A DNA stretch of 64,000 nucleotides from Miltoncostaea sp963770865 (GTDB lineage Bacteria; Actinomycetota; Thermoleophilia; Miltoncostaeales; Miltoncostaeaceae), in the NCBI GenBank assembly GCA_963770865.1, contig CAVYRD010000008.1:1-64000 (forward strand), written 5' to 3'. A program made the position numbers and the translations under genes. Shown here piece after piece: positions 29,614 to 38,601 of this stretch. Position 1 is the stretch's first letter. Each line of letters opens with the position of its first letter. The notes below the pieces were generated by a model. That model was not told the origin of the DNA. It made no database searches and was given only the letters and a program-made list of their open reading frames with translations.

Positions 29614-30576
29614 CTAGGAGCCCTTGCGCTCCTTCACGAGCGCGGTGAGCTGCGGGACGATCGTCTGCAGGTCGCCGACGACGCCCAGGTCGCTGAAGTC
29701 GAAGATCGGCGCGTTCGGGTCCTTGTTGATGGACACGATGACCTGGGAGGTCTGCATGCCGACCTTGTGCTGGATCGCGCCCGACACGCCGGCGCCGATG
29801 TAGAGCTTCGGCGAGACGACCTTGCCGGTCTGCCCGACCTGCGTCGCGTAGGGGTACCAGCCCGAGTCCACGACCGCGCGGGTCGAGGCGACGGCGCCGC
29901 CGAGGGCGGACGCGAGGTCCTCCATCAGCGAGAAGGCCTCGGGCGAGCCGAGGCCGCGGCCGCCGGTCACCAGGATGTCGGCGTCCTCGATCGAGGGGCC
30001 GCTCTGCTCCTCGTGGGCCTGGTCGACCATGACCGCCCTGGAGGAGAAGTCCTCGAGCTGCGGCGAGAGCTGCTCGACGCTCGCGCTGCCGCCGGCCTCG
30101 ACCGGCTCGAAGGAGCCGGCGCGGATCAGGCCGAGGCGCGGCTCGGCGCTCCAGCCGACGTCGGCGCGGATCGTGTCGCCGAGCGCCGAGCGCTTGCCGA
30201 CGAGGGCGCCGTCCTGGACCTCGAGGCCGTTCAGGTCCCAGTTGAGGCCGGCGTCGAGCCGGGCGGACAGGCCGCCGGCGACGTCGCTCGCCAGCACCGA
30301 GGCGGCGAACAGGACGTTCGCGTGGCCCTGGTCCTTCACGAGCGCGGCGATGACGTCCACGCGCGGCTGCGGCAGCGGGGCCTCGAGGGACTCGCTGTCG
30401 GCGATGAAGACGCGCTTGGCGCCGTACTTGCCGGCCGTGTCGGCCAGGCCCGCGACGCCCGAGCCGATGATGACGGCGTCGGTGTCGGGGTCGAGCGCGG
30501 CGGCCTTGGAGAGCACCCCGAGGGCCCCCTTCTGGATCGCCGAGCCGTGGTGCTCGAGGAAGACGAGGGTGCTCAT
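29614..30576 (-). CDS. etfA: Electron transfer flavoprotein subunit alpha
   Basis: A 320-residue FAD-carrying subunit. The C-terminal FAD domain shows VTGGRGLGSPEAFSLMEDLA, RAVVDSGWYPYATQVGQTGK and YIGAGVSGAIQHKVGM. With EtfB it passes electrons from acyl-CoA dehydrogenases to the quinone pool. ATG 30576 overlaps the etfB stop (ATGA). The acyl-CoA genes that follow upstream fit fatty-acid oxidation. Confidence 0.95.
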   Translation of the reverse strand: MSTLVFLEHHGSAIQKGALGVLSKAAALDPDTDAVIIGSGVAGLADTAGKYGAKRVFIADSESLEAPLPQPRVDVIAALVKDQGHANVLFAASVLASDVAGGLSARLDAGLNWDLNGLEVQDGALVGKRSALGDTIRADVGWSAEPRLGLIRAGSFEPVEAGGSASVEQLSPQLEDFSSRAVMVDQAHEEQSGPSIEDADILVTGGRGLGSPEAFSLMEDLASALGGAVASTRAVVDSGWYPYATQVGQTGKVVSPKLYIGAGVSGAIQHKVGMQTSQVIVSINKDPNAPIFDFSDLGVVGDLQTIVPQLTALVKERKGS

Positions 30577-31352
30577 ACGAGCTTCCTTTCCACGAGGAAG
30601 TCCAGGATCTTCTGCGCCGCGGTGCCGTCGTCCTCGATCTTCTGGCTGTCGCCGCGCGACTCGGGCGGGCTCAGCGAGATGACCGTGGTGCGCGAGCCGG
30701 ACTCGCCGGCGTTCGACGCGTCGACGCCGAGGTCGGCGAGCGACTTGACCTCCTGGGGCTTCTTCTTGGCGCCCATGATGCCCTTGAGCGAGGGGTAGCG
30801 CGGCTCGTTGAGCGAGTCGGCCACCGCGAGCACCGCCGGCAGGCCGGCGCGGATGCGGTCGTATCCGAACTCGGTCTGGCGCTTGGCGGTGATGCTGCCG
30901 TCCGCCACCTCGAGCTCGGAGATCTGCGACACGACCGGCATCTTCAGACGGTCGGCCACGGCGGCCCACAGCACGGCGCCGTCGGCGTCGGAGGCCTGCT
31001 GGCCGAAGAGCACCACGTCGGGCGACTCGGCCTGCAGAGCGGCCGCGAGGATGTGGCTCGTCGCCACCAGGTCGGACCCGGCGGCGGCCTCGTCGGTGAC
31101 CAGCACCGCGCGGTCGGCGCCCATGGCCAGGCCCTTGCGGATGGAGTCCAGGGCCTTGCTCTGCCCGAGGGAGACCAGGACCACCTCGCCGCCGCCCGCC
31201 GCGTCGCGGAGACGGATGGCCTCCTCGACCGCGTTCAGGTCGTAGGCGTTGAGCGAGCGGTCGCCCGAGCGGTCCATCCGGAGGGTCCCCGGATCGATCC
31301 TCCGGTTGGGGCCGGGATCCGGCACCTCTTTGACACAGACCGCGATCTTCAT
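30573..31352 (-). CDS. etfB: Electron transfer flavoprotein subunit beta
   Basis: A 259-residue subunit that begins KIAVCVKEVPDPGPNRRIDP and includes LNAYDLNAVEEAIRLRDAAG and the AMP-site region LFGQQASDADGAVLWAAVAD. Pairs with the next gene, etfA. ATG 31352 with GGGGGGCTGA upstream. A TAGAGT hexamer about 35 bases upstream could serve as the -10. Confidence 0.95.
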   Translation of the reverse strand: MKIAVCVKEVPDPGPNRRIDPGTLRMDRSGDRSLNAYDLNAVEEAIRLRDAAGGGEVVLVSLGQSKALDSIRKGLAMGADRAVLVTDEAAAGSDLVATSHILAAALQAESPDVVLFGQQASDADGAVLWAAVADRLKMPVVSQISELEVADGSITAKRQTEFGYDRIRAGLPAVLAVADSLNEPRYPSLKGIMGAKKKPQEVKSLADLGVDASNAGESGSRTTVISLSPPESRGDSQKIEDDGTAAQKILDFLVERKLV

Positions 31353-31446
31353 TCAGCCCCCCTGCTGAGGTTTTCACCGAGACGGCAGATGACTCTAACT
31401 GCTGCGGACCGCCGAGGGCGCGCACCGCCGACAGCGGGGACGCCCG

Positions 31447-32220
31447 TCAGCGCCCGCGGAACTCCGGCGTGCGCTTCTCGAAGAACGCCGCCATGCCCTC
31501 GCGCTGGTCCTCGGTGGTGAACGCCAGGGCGAACGCGTCGAGCTCGCGCGCGAGGTGCCCCTGCAGGTCGCCCTCGAGCGCGAGGTTCACGACCTCCTTC
31601 GCCGCCGCGATGGCCCAGGGCGGCTTGGTGGCGATCTCCTCCGCGAGGGCGATCGCCCGGTCCATCAGCTCCTCGTGCGGGTACACGTGGTTGGCGAGGC
31701 CGGTCGCGCGGGCCTGCTCCGCGGTGACCCGCCGGCCGGTGAAGATCAGCTCCTTGGCGAAGCCCGGCGAGGTGGCGCGGGCCATGCGCTGGGTGCCGCC
31801 CCAGCCGGGCAGGATCCCGATGTTCACCTCGGGCAGGCCGAACTGGGCCTTCTCGGACGCCAGGCGGATGTCGCACGCCAGCGCGAGCTCGCAGCCGCCG
31901 CCCAGGGCGTAGCCGTTGACCGCGGCGATGACCGGCTTCTGGAAGTTCTCCAGGCGGTTGGTGACCGCGTGGCCGCGGCGGGCATAGTCGCGCGCCTCGA
32001 GCGGCGTCGCCTCGCGCATGTGGTTGATGTCGGCCCCGGCCGTGAAGGCCCGGTCGCCGGCGCCGGTCAGCACCAGGGCGCGGATCTCGGGGTCGTTCTC
32101 GAGGCTGTTCAGGTGGGCGTCGAGGGCGTCGAGCATCGACACCGACAGCGCGTTCAGCGCGCCGGGACGGTTGAGCGTGAGGATGGCGACGCGCTCGCGG
32201 CGCTCCAGGTCGACCGACAC
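31447..32220 (-). CDS. Enoyl-CoA hydratase/isomerase family protein
   Basis: A 257-residue crotonase-fold enzyme. The oxyanion-hole segments are AFTAGADINHM and VNGYALGGGCELALACDI. Catalytic glutamates are expected in GGCELAL and in LPEVNIGILPGWGGTQR, both present, so it is probably a true hydratase (beta-oxidation: 2-enoyl-CoA to 3-hydroxyacyl-CoA). Start GTG 32220, 10 bases after the B12-binding protein gene, with which it forms an operon. Confidence 0.9.
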   Translation of the reverse strand: MSVDLERRERVAILTLNRPGALNALSVSMLDALDAHLNSLENDPEIRALVLTGAGDRAFTAGADINHMREATPLEARDYARRGHAVTNRLENFQKPVIAAVNGYALGGGCELALACDIRLASEKAQFGLPEVNIGILPGWGGTQRMARATSPGFAKELIFTGRRVTAEQARATGLANHVYPHEELMDRAIALAEEIATKPPWAIAAAKEVVNLALEGDLQGHLARELDAFALAFTTEDQREGMAAFFEKRTPEFRGR

Positions 32221-32230
32221 CGGCAGCCCG

Positions 32231-32632
32231 CTACCCCTCGCCGCGGACGTGCGTCGTGATGAACTCGACCATGCCCTGGATCGGCGCTCCCGGCGTGAAC
32301 ACCTCGGCCACGCCCATCTCCTTCAGGGCGGGGATGTCGTCGCGCGGGATCGTGCCGCCCACCATGACCAGCACGTCGCCGGCGCCCTCGGCCTTCAGCA
32401 GGTCCACGACCCGCGGCACGAGCGTCATGTGGGCGCCCGACAGGATCGACAGGCCGACGGCGTCGGCGTCCTCCTGCACCACCGTCGCGGCGATCTGCTC
32501 GGGCGTCTGGTGCAGGCCGGTGTAGATGATCTCCATGCCGGCGTCGCGCAGGCTGCGGGCGATGATCTTGGCCCCGCGGTCGTGGCCGTCGAGTCCGGGC
32601 TTGGCGATGACGACGCGGATCGGGCGGTCCAC
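32231..32632 (-). CDS. Cobalamin-binding small subunit of a methylmalonyl-CoA mutase-type enzyme
   Basis: A 133-residue B12-binding domain, complete as a free-standing subunit. The cobalt-ligand motif DxHxxG appears in PGLDGHDRGAK, followed by LSILSGAH and VMVGGTIPRDDI. The large catalytic subunit is not encoded next to it. Together with meaB at 36.4 kb it points to propionate or branched-chain acyl-CoA metabolism. Start GTG 32632, preceded by GGAGGAA and a GATACT -10-like box. Confidence 0.88.
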   Translation of the reverse strand: MDRPIRVVIAKPGLDGHDRGAKIIARSLRDAGMEIIYTGLHQTPEQIAATVVQEDADAVGLSILSGAHMTLVPRVVDLLKAEGAGDVLVMVGGTIPRDDIPALKEMGVAEVFTPGAPIQGMVEFITTHVRGEG

Positions 32633-32740
32633 GGGAGTGGTTCCTCCGGGTCGGGAGCGGGCCGCAGTATCCCACAGCGAAGGGGTCCCGGACGGCTCCG
32701 CGCGTATTGTTCCGCAGGTTCCCGAGCCACGGAGGAAGCG

Positions 32741-34207
32741 ATGCGCAGCACGGTGAGGAAGTCCGCAGACGTCGCCTCCGCCAAGGCCGACCTGCTGGTG
32801 GTCGCGGTCCCCTCCCCTCCCGGCCGGCTGGCCGGCCCCGCCGCCGCGGTGGACGCCGCGCTGGGCGGGGTGGTCGCCGCGGCCGTCAAGGACAAGGAGA
32901 TCGACGGTAAGGCCGGGTCGGTCACGCGCTTCCACACCGGCGGCCGGCTGCCGGCGCCGCGGGTGGTGGTGGTGGGCGCCGGCGAGGGGTCGGCGGAGGA
33001 CTGGCGCTCGGCGGGCTCGGGCGTGGCGGGCGTCGCCGCGCGGGCCGCGACCAGCTCGGTCGCGTTCGTGCCGCCCGACGACGCCGGCGCGGCCGACGTC
33101 GCGGCCTTCCTCGAGGGCTACGGGACCGGCGCGTACCGCTTCGACCGCTTCCGCACGAAGAACGACGAGGCGACGAAGGCCGCCCCGGAGCGCGTGGCGG
33201 TCCATTCCCCCGCGGTCCGCGCCGCCGACCTCGGCCGCGCCGACCGCGTCGTCGCCGCGGTCAACGCCGCCCGCGACCTGGCGAACACGCCGGCCAACCA
33301 CCTGACGCCGACGCTCCTGGCCGAGCGGGCCAAGGAACTGGCCGACGCGACCCCGGGACTCACCTGCACGGTGCTCGGCCGCGCGCGCCTGGAGAAGCTC
33401 GGCGCGGGGGCGCTCCTCGGCGTGGCCCAGGGCTCCCAGGAGCCGCCCAAGATGATCGTGCTGCGCTACTCGCCGCCCGACGTCGTCCGCCCGGGCGAGG
33501 TGCTCGGCCTCGTCGGCAAGGCCGTCACGTTCGACACCGGCGGCATCTCGATCAAGCCCTCGTCGAACATGGAGGACATGAAGCTCGACATGGGCGGCGG
33601 CGCGGCGGTGCTCGAGGGCGCGGCGCTGGTCGCCTCGCTCGGCCTGCCGGTCGAGATGATCGCCGTGATCCCGTCCACGGAGAACATGCCGAGCGGCTCG
33701 GCGATCAAGCCGGGCGACGTGGTCACGGCCATGAACGGCCGCACGATCGAGGTGATCAACACCGACGCCGAGGGGCGCCTGATCCTGGCCGACGCCCTCA
33801 CCTACTGCGCCCGCGAGGGCGCGACCCGGATGATCGACTTCGCCACGCTGACCGGCGCGATCGTCGTCGCGCTCGGCGAGGTCTACGCCGGGCTCTTCGG
33901 CTCCGACGACGACTGGACCGCGCTCGTGCGCGAGGCCGGCGAGGAGTCGGGCGACCTGGCCTGGCCGATGCCGATGCACAAGGGCTACGCGCCGCTCATC
34001 GAGAGCAAGGTGGCCGACCTTTCGAACTCGTCGAACAAGCGCCAGGCCGGGGCGGTCTACGCCGCCCAGTTCCTGCGCGAGTTCACCGACGGCCTGCCGT
34101 GGTGCCACGTCGACATCGCCGGCACGGGGATGATCGGCGGCAAGGGCACGGGCTTCGGCGTGCGCATGATCCTCGCGGTGGCCGAGCGGCTGGCGACCCC
34201 CGCCTAG
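32741..34207 (+). CDS. pepA: Leucyl aminopeptidase (M17 family)
   Basis: A 488-residue cytosolic metallopeptidase. The catalytic C-terminal domain carries GLVGKAVTFDTGGISIKPSS, MEDMKLDMGGGAAVLEGAA and the signature NTDAEGRLILADAL, with the two-metal ligands and the catalytic Lys and Arg. The N-terminal regulatory domain is also present. ATG 32741 after GGAGGAAGCG. Confidence 0.95.
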   Translation: MRSTVRKSADVASAKADLLVVAVPSPPGRLAGPAAAVDAALGGVVAAAVKDKEIDGKAGSVTRFHTGGRLPAPRVVVVGAGEGSAEDWRSAGSGVAGVAARAATSSVAFVPPDDAGAADVAAFLEGYGTGAYRFDRFRTKNDEATKAAPERVAVHSPAVRAADLGRADRVVAAVNAARDLANTPANHLTPTLLAERAKELADATPGLTCTVLGRARLEKLGAGALLGVAQGSQEPPKMIVLRYSPPDVVRPGEVLGLVGKAVTFDTGGISIKPSSNMEDMKLDMGGGAAVLEGAALVASLGLPVEMIAVIPSTENMPSGSAIKPGDVVTAMNGRTIEVINTDAEGRLILADALTYCAREGATRMIDFATLTGAIVVALGEVYAGLFGSDDDWTALVREAGEESGDLAWPMPMHKGYAPLIESKVADLSNSSNKRQAGAVYAAQFLREFTDGLPWCHVDIAGTGMIGGKGTGFGVRMILAVAERLATPA

Positions 34208-34211
34208 ACCC

Positions 34212-34427
34212 ATGGCCTGGGTCATCCTCATCGGCTTCGCGGTCGTCGTCGTCGGCGTGGTCGTGAAGATCGGCGTCGACGTCACCCGTTACCTGCGCGA
34301 GGACCGCGAGGAGCACGGCGGCCGCCAGACCGTCGAGGCGGCCCGCCGGGCCTGGCTCGTGATCGCCCTGGTCGCGACGGTCATCCTGCTGCTGATCGTC
34401 TGGCCCCTGCTGCTCGGGGACGGCTGA
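34212..34427 (+). CDS. Small two-helix membrane protein
   Basis: A 71-residue protein with hydrophobic helices at about residues 3-19 and 48-67, separated by a charged loop (RYLREDREEHGGRQT). It starts 4 bases after the pepA stop and its own stop runs into the TSUP gene, so it belongs to that plus-strand operon. Not recognised. Confidence 0.6.
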   Translation: MAWVILIGFAVVVVGVVVKIGVDVTRYLREDREEHGGRQTVEAARRAWLVIALVATVILLLIVWPLLLGDG

Positions 34428-34459
34428 TCGACCTCGTCCTCCTCTTCCTGACGGGGGTC

Positions 34460-35170
34460 GTGGCGGGGGCGGTCAACGCGGTCGCGGGGGGCGGGTCGCT
34501 GCTCTCGTTCCCGGTGCTGGTGGCGACCGGCCTCTCGCCGCTGTCGGCCAACGTCACCAACACGGTCGCCCAGCTGCCGGGCTACGTGTCGATCGTCGAG
34601 GGCTACCGGCCGGACCTGCGCGGCCAGGGCCCGCGCATCCGCGTCCTGACGGTCCCCGCCCTGATCGGCGCGCTCGTCGGGGTCGCACTGCTCGCGCTCG
34701 GCGGCGACAGCACGTTCGAGGTCGTCGTCCCCTGGCTCATCCTGGGCGCCTGCGTCCTGCTCGCCGTCCAGCCGCGGCTCAAGGCGGTCCTGCAGGCGCG
34801 CAACGAGGAACGCACCGGCCTGTCGGTCCCGCTCGTCCTCGCCGTCGCGGCGGGGGCCGCGTACGCCTCCTACTTCGGCGCCGCCGCGGGGGTGCTGCTG
34901 CTGGCGATCATGGCCGTGGGCATCTCGGACCGGCTGCAGCGGCTCAACGCCCTGAACCGCTACATCGTGCTGATCGCCAACGCCGTCGCGGTGCCGGCCC
35001 TGATCCTGGTCGCGCCGGTCGACTGGCCCTCGGTCGCCGTGCTCGCGCCCGCCACCCTGATCGGCGGCGCGGTGGGCGCCCGCTTCGCCCGGCGCCTGCC
35101 GGACAACGTCCTGCGCGTCGCGGTCATCGCCCTCGGCGTCGCCGTGGCGGTGTGGCTGCTGGTGCGCTGA
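34460..35170 (+). CDS. TSUP (TauE/SafE) family permease
   Basis: A 236-residue membrane protein with GAVNAVAGGGSLLSFPVLVA and NVTNTVAQLPGYVSIVEGYR at the start and a second repeat after residue 120 (AAGAAYASYFGAAAGVLLLA). The family exports or imports sulfite, sulfoacetate, taurine or similar anions. GTG 34460 is the first ordinary start codon, but the open frame continues upstream through LIDLVLLFLTGVV, which completes the first helix. The true start is probably a CTG at 34424, overlapping the previous stop. Confidence 0.82.
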   Translation: MAGAVNAVAGGGSLLSFPVLVATGLSPLSANVTNTVAQLPGYVSIVEGYRPDLRGQGPRIRVLTVPALIGALVGVALLALGGDSTFEVVVPWLILGACVLLAVQPRLKAVLQARNEERTGLSVPLVLAVAAGAAYASYFGAAAGVLLLAIMAVGISDRLQRLNALNRYIVLIANAVAVPALILVAPVDWPSVAVLAPATLIGGAVGARFARRLPDNVLRVAVIALGVAVAVWLLVR

Positions 35171-35176
35171 CGGGCG

Positions 35177-36142
35177 TCAGCCCTCCATGGCGCGGGTGAG
35201 GCGTCCGGTGACCTCGGCCATCAGCTCCTCGACCGCCGCGGGGCGCGCCGAGTAGACGCTGCGGGCGCCGAAGCGCTCGGCGCTCACGAGCCCGGCCTCC
35301 TTCAGCCGGCGCAGGTGGACCGAGGCGGTCGGCTGGGCGATGTGGAGCGTCCGCGCCAGCTCGCTCACCCCGAGCGGGGACTGCGCGAGCTGGGCGAGGA
35401 TGGTGAGCCGGGTCGGGTCGGACAGGACCCGCAGGAGCTCGGCGATCTCGTCCGCACCGCGGCGCCGCGCCACGGTCGGGTCGGGGTCGGCCGATCCGGC
35501 GCCGACCGACAGCGCGCCGGGCAGCGCGACGATGTGCCCGTGGCCGGCGACGGTGGGCGACAGCCGCAGCTCGCCGCGGCGCTGCGCCCGGCGCACCATC
35601 GCGGGGAACGGCTCGCGGCGGGCGATGTGCTGCTCCGGCAGGAGGTCGAGCGCGTCGGCGCCCGCCGCGAGCCGCGCCGACCACGACGCGGCCGCCGCCT
35701 CGGACTGCGCCCGGCCGCCGGCGGTCCATCGCGCGCCGAACACGTCCCAGAGATCGCGGAGGAGCGCGACGTAGCGCGTGCGCAGCCGGCGGTCCGCCAT
35801 GAAGCGCTCCAGCCGGTGGATCACGTCGCGCTCGTCGGGGGGCTCGGTCTCGAGCGGCGGGTGGAGGTCGAACGGGGCCGGGTCGCACAGCCGCTCGAGG
35901 AAGCCGTCGATCTCGGCGTCCTCGAGCGAGTCGGTCGCGTGGGCCAGCACGACGACCTCGCTGAGGGCGGGGTAGCCGTCGCCCCAGAAGCCGGTCACCC
36001 GGTTGACCAGCGCCGGGGGGATCTCCACCCGCGGGGGCTTGGTGTTGGAGCAGGTGCAGATGAGCGAGGCCAGTTCGACGACGGCCGAGGCCGTCGCGCT
36101 GGCGGCCGGGGCCGCGGCGGGGAACTCCGTGTCCAGTGGCAT
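35177..36142 (-). CDS. ArsR-family regulator with a DUF5937-like N-terminal domain
   Basis: A 321-residue regulator. Residues 1-220 form a helical sensory region (IPPALVNRVTGFWGDGYPAL, FMADRRLRTRYVALLRDLW). Residues 225-320 are an ArsR winged helix (EIAELLRVLSDPTRLTILAQ, LARTLHIAQPTASVHLRRLK). ATG 36142 sits 9 bases behind TATAGT on the minus strand, so its leader is very short. It diverges from a small gene at 36231. Ligand unknown. Confidence 0.82.
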   Translation of the reverse strand: MPLDTEFPAAAPAASATASAVVELASLICTCSNTKPPRVEIPPALVNRVTGFWGDGYPALSEVVVLAHATDSLEDAEIDGFLERLCDPAPFDLHPPLETEPPDERDVIHRLERFMADRRLRTRYVALLRDLWDVFGARWTAGGRAQSEAAAASWSARLAAGADALDLLPEQHIARREPFPAMVRRAQRRGELRLSPTVAGHGHIVALPGALSVGAGSADPDPTVARRRGADEIAELLRVLSDPTRLTILAQLAQSPLGVSELARTLHIAQPTASVHLRRLKEAGLVSAERFGARSVYSARPAAVEELMAEVTGRLTRAMEG

Positions 36143-36230
36143 AGTCAGACAACTATATCACGCAATCACGTTATGGCGATAGATTGTCGATGCGGACGGT
36201 ACGGCGAACGCGGAGCGAGGGGACGGGGCG

Positions 36231-36430
36231 GTGACATCAGCTCAGATCGGACGGGAAATGGCGGCGGCGCGCGCCGCGGAGCTCCACCGGGCGGCGGCGC
36301 GCCAGCGGATGGTGCGCGCCGCCGTCGCGGCGGGAGCCCCGGGGCCGAGGAGAAGCGGGTCCCCGGGGCGGTCTCCGCGCGGCCGGCGCGCTGGCTGGGC
36401 CGCCTGGTCGCGGCGACCCTGCGCCACTAG
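36231..36430 (+). CDS. Small basic-helix protein (frameshifted)
   Basis: From GTG 36231 the frame reads QIGREMAAARAAELHRAAAR, then QRMVRAAVAAGAPG. The continuation EEKRVPGAVSARPARWLGRL with VAATLRH and TAG 36428-36430 lies in another frame. Adding one G in the run at about 36357-36360 joins them into a 66-residue protein resembling small actinobacterial proteins with an Arg/Ala helix. A GGGGACGGGGCG stretch precedes the GTG. It ends 2 bases before the repaired meaB stop. Confidence 0.5.
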
Positions 36431-36432
36431 CC

Positions 36433-37372
36433 TCAGGCCCGCGCGCTCCAGGAGGCGGTCCACCGCCCCGGAGGGGTCGATGCGGCGGTCGAGGACCTCG
36501 TCGATCACCTCGGCGAGGGCCTCGTCGGCCGCCGCCGTCGAGATGCGGCGGTTGAGGCGGTCGAGCGCGAGCGCCCGCAACTGGCGCGCCATGCCGTCGC
36601 GCCGGCGCGCCTCGAGGCGCCCGTCCTCCCCGAGGAAGGCGCGGTGGCGCTCGACGCCGGCCCAGAGGTCCTCCACGCCGCCCTCCTCGAGGGCCCGCAC
36701 GCGCACGATCGGCGGCTCCCAGGGGCCGGCGGGGACCAGGCTGAGGGCGTTGGTGAGCTCCGCGACCAGCGCGTCGGCGCCGGGCCGGTCGGCCTTGGTG
36801 ACGGCGATCACGTCGGGGATCTCCATGAGGCCCGCCTTGATCGCCTGCACGCCGTCGCCGCTGCCGGGCATCAGCGCGAGCACCACGGTCTCGGTGAGCG
36901 CCTGCACCTCGACCTCGTTCTGACCCGAGCCGACGGTCTCGACCAGCACCACGTCGAAGCCGGCGGCGTCGAGCACCAGCACGGCGTCGGCCGTCGCCTC
37001 GGCCAGGCCGCCGAGGTGGCCGCGGCTGGCCATCGAGCGGATGAACACGCCGGGGTCGAGGAAGTGGTCGGCGAGGCGGATGCGGTCGCCGAGCACGGCG
37101 CCCCGCGTGAAGGGGCTGCTCGGGTCGACGCTCACCACGGCGACCCGGCGGTCCGCCGCGCGCAGGTGGCGGATCAGGGTCCCGATCAGCGTGCTCTTGC
37201 CGACGCCCGGCGCGCCGGTGACGCCGACCCGCCAGGCGCCGCCGGTACGCGGGTGCAGGCGCGCCGCCAGCTCGCGGCCGTCGGGGCCGAGCCGCTCGAC
37301 GAGGCTGATCGCCCGGCCGATGGCCCGGCGCTCGCCGGCATCGACGCCCGCGATCACCTCGTCGACCGTCAT
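36433..37372 (-). CDS. meaB: MeaB/ArgK-family GTPase, methylmalonyl-CoA mutase chaperone
   Basis: A G3E-type GTPase that protects and reloads B12-dependent mutases: P-loop GVTGAPGVGKSTLIG, VSVDPSSPFTRGAVLGDRIR, LVETVGSGQNEVEV and VTKADRPGAD. The raw frame runs on to 36242 with a 60-residue Arg/Ala/Pro tail. Removing one base of the CCC at 36438-36440 puts a TGA at 36435-36433 right after RLLERA, giving 312 residues, the family's usual length, and clears the overlap with the plus-strand gene. ATG 37372 overlaps the hisC stop. Confidence 0.88.
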
Positions 37373-38520
37373 CCGCTCTCGGCGAGCGCCTCGGCCGCCG
37401 CGGCGAGGAAGCGCGCATTCTCCTCGGGCCAGCCGATGGTGACCCGGATGCAGGTCGGGGCGCCGAAGGCGCGGGTCGGCCGCACGATGACGCCGCGGCG
37501 CAGCAGGGCGGCGTTGACCGCCGCCGCGCGCTCGGCCGAGCCGAGGTCGAACAGCAGGAAGTTGGCGGTGCTCGGCAGCGGCGCGAGTCCGAGCGCACGC
37601 AGGCCGGCCGCCATCAGGCCACGCTCGGACGCGTTCAGCGAGATGCGCTCGGGCAGGTGCGCGTCGGCCTCCGCCAGGCTCGCGACCGCCGCCGCCTGCG
37701 CGGGCCCGGTCACATCGAACACGTTGCGCACCACGCCGAGCGCGGCGACCAGCTCGCGGGGCGCGGCCATGTACCCCACGCGCAGCCCCGCCAGCCCGTA
37801 GGCCTTGCTGAAGGTGCGCATGCAGGCCATCGGCCGCCCCTCGGAGACGAGCGCGGCCGCGTCGTGGCTCCGCGGCGGCAGGTACTCGAAGTAGGCCTCG
37901 TCAACCACCGGCAGGACGTGGCCCGGCAGCGCGTCGAGGAAGGCGCGCAGATCGTCGGCGCCGACGGCCGCGCCGGTCGGGTTGTTCGGGCTCACGACCA
38001 CGACGATCTTGGTCCGGTCCGTGACCTGCTCCGCCAGGGCGTCCAGGTCGTAGGCGCCGTCGGCCCGCAGCCCGGCCGCGCGCACCGTCGCCCCCTGGAT
38101 CTGCGCGCCCAGGCGCCAGGAGAGGAACGAGGGCCAGGCCATCGCCACCTCGTCGCCGGGCTCCAGGAGCGCGCGGCACATGCTCGTGATGAGGCCGTCC
38201 ACGCCGGCGCCCGGCAGCACCTGGGAGGGATCGAGCCCGAGCCGCTCCGCGAGGGCGTCGCGCAGGGCCCACGAGCCGGGGTCCGGGTAGAGGCGAGCGC
38301 CCGGCGCCGCCTCGCGGATCGCCGCGATCGCCCCGGGCATCGGCGGGAACGGGCCCTCGTTGGACGCCAGCTTGATGACCGACTCCACGCCGAGCTCGCG
38401 GCGGACGTCCTCGATCGGGCGCCCGGGCTCGTACGCGTCCACCGCCGCCAGGGCGGGCCGCACAAGGCCCGGAGGCAGGGGCGCCGGCGAGGTCTGCGCG
38501 GTCTGCGGATCGGAGCTCAC
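37369..38520 (-). CDS. hisC: Histidinol-phosphate aminotransferase (or related class I/II aminotransferase)
   Basis: A 383-residue PLP enzyme. KLASNEGPFPPMPGAI and YPDPGSWALRDALAERLGLD are typical HisC sequence. The PLP lysine is in MRTFSKAYGLAGLRVGYMA and the C-terminal arginine region in IRVTIGWPEENARFL. I choose GTG 38520, which lies 8 bases behind TAGCAT (leaderless), over the ATG at 38577. It may act on histidinol phosphate, or on phenylalanine/tyrosine precursors as some isolated copies do. Confidence 0.85.
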   Translation of the reverse strand: MSSDPQTAQTSPAPLPPGLVRPALAAVDAYEPGRPIEDVRRELGVESVIKLASNEGPFPPMPGAIAAIREAAPGARLYPDPGSWALRDALAERLGLDPSQVLPGAGVDGLITSMCRALLEPGDEVAMAWPSFLSWRLGAQIQGATVRAAGLRADGAYDLDALAEQVTDRTKIVVVVSPNNPTGAAVGADDLRAFLDALPGHVLPVVDEAYFEYLPPRSHDAAALVSEGRPMACMRTFSKAYGLAGLRVGYMAAPRELVAALGVVRNVFDVTGPAQAAAVASLAEADAHLPERISLNASERGLMAAGLRALGLAPLPSTANFLLFDLGSAERAAAVNAALLRRGVIVRPTRAFGAPTCIRVTIGWPEENARFLAAAAEALAESG

Positions 38521-38528
38521 GGGCGGCG

Positions 38529-38566
38529 ATGCTAGTTGACTGGCGGGTGGGTGGTCGGGGTATGTG
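38529..38566. promoter_or_regulatory. Divergent promoters between hisC and the acetyltransferase gene
   Basis: On the minus strand TAGCAT (38534-38529) precedes hisC by 8 bases. On the plus strand TTGACT (38536-38541) and TATGTG (38561-38566) are 19 bases apart and would give a leader of about 30 bases with GGAGG before ATG 38602. Confidence 0.4.
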
Positions 38567-38601
38567 CCCTCCGGCATTTCCCCTCCCGGAGGTAGACCCC
38601 G

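Noticed and set aside
36242..36432. C-terminal extension of MeaB (about 60 residues)
   Set aside because: Low-complexity Arg/Ala/Pro sequence antisense to a plausible small gene; a single base removal restores a stop at the normal family length.
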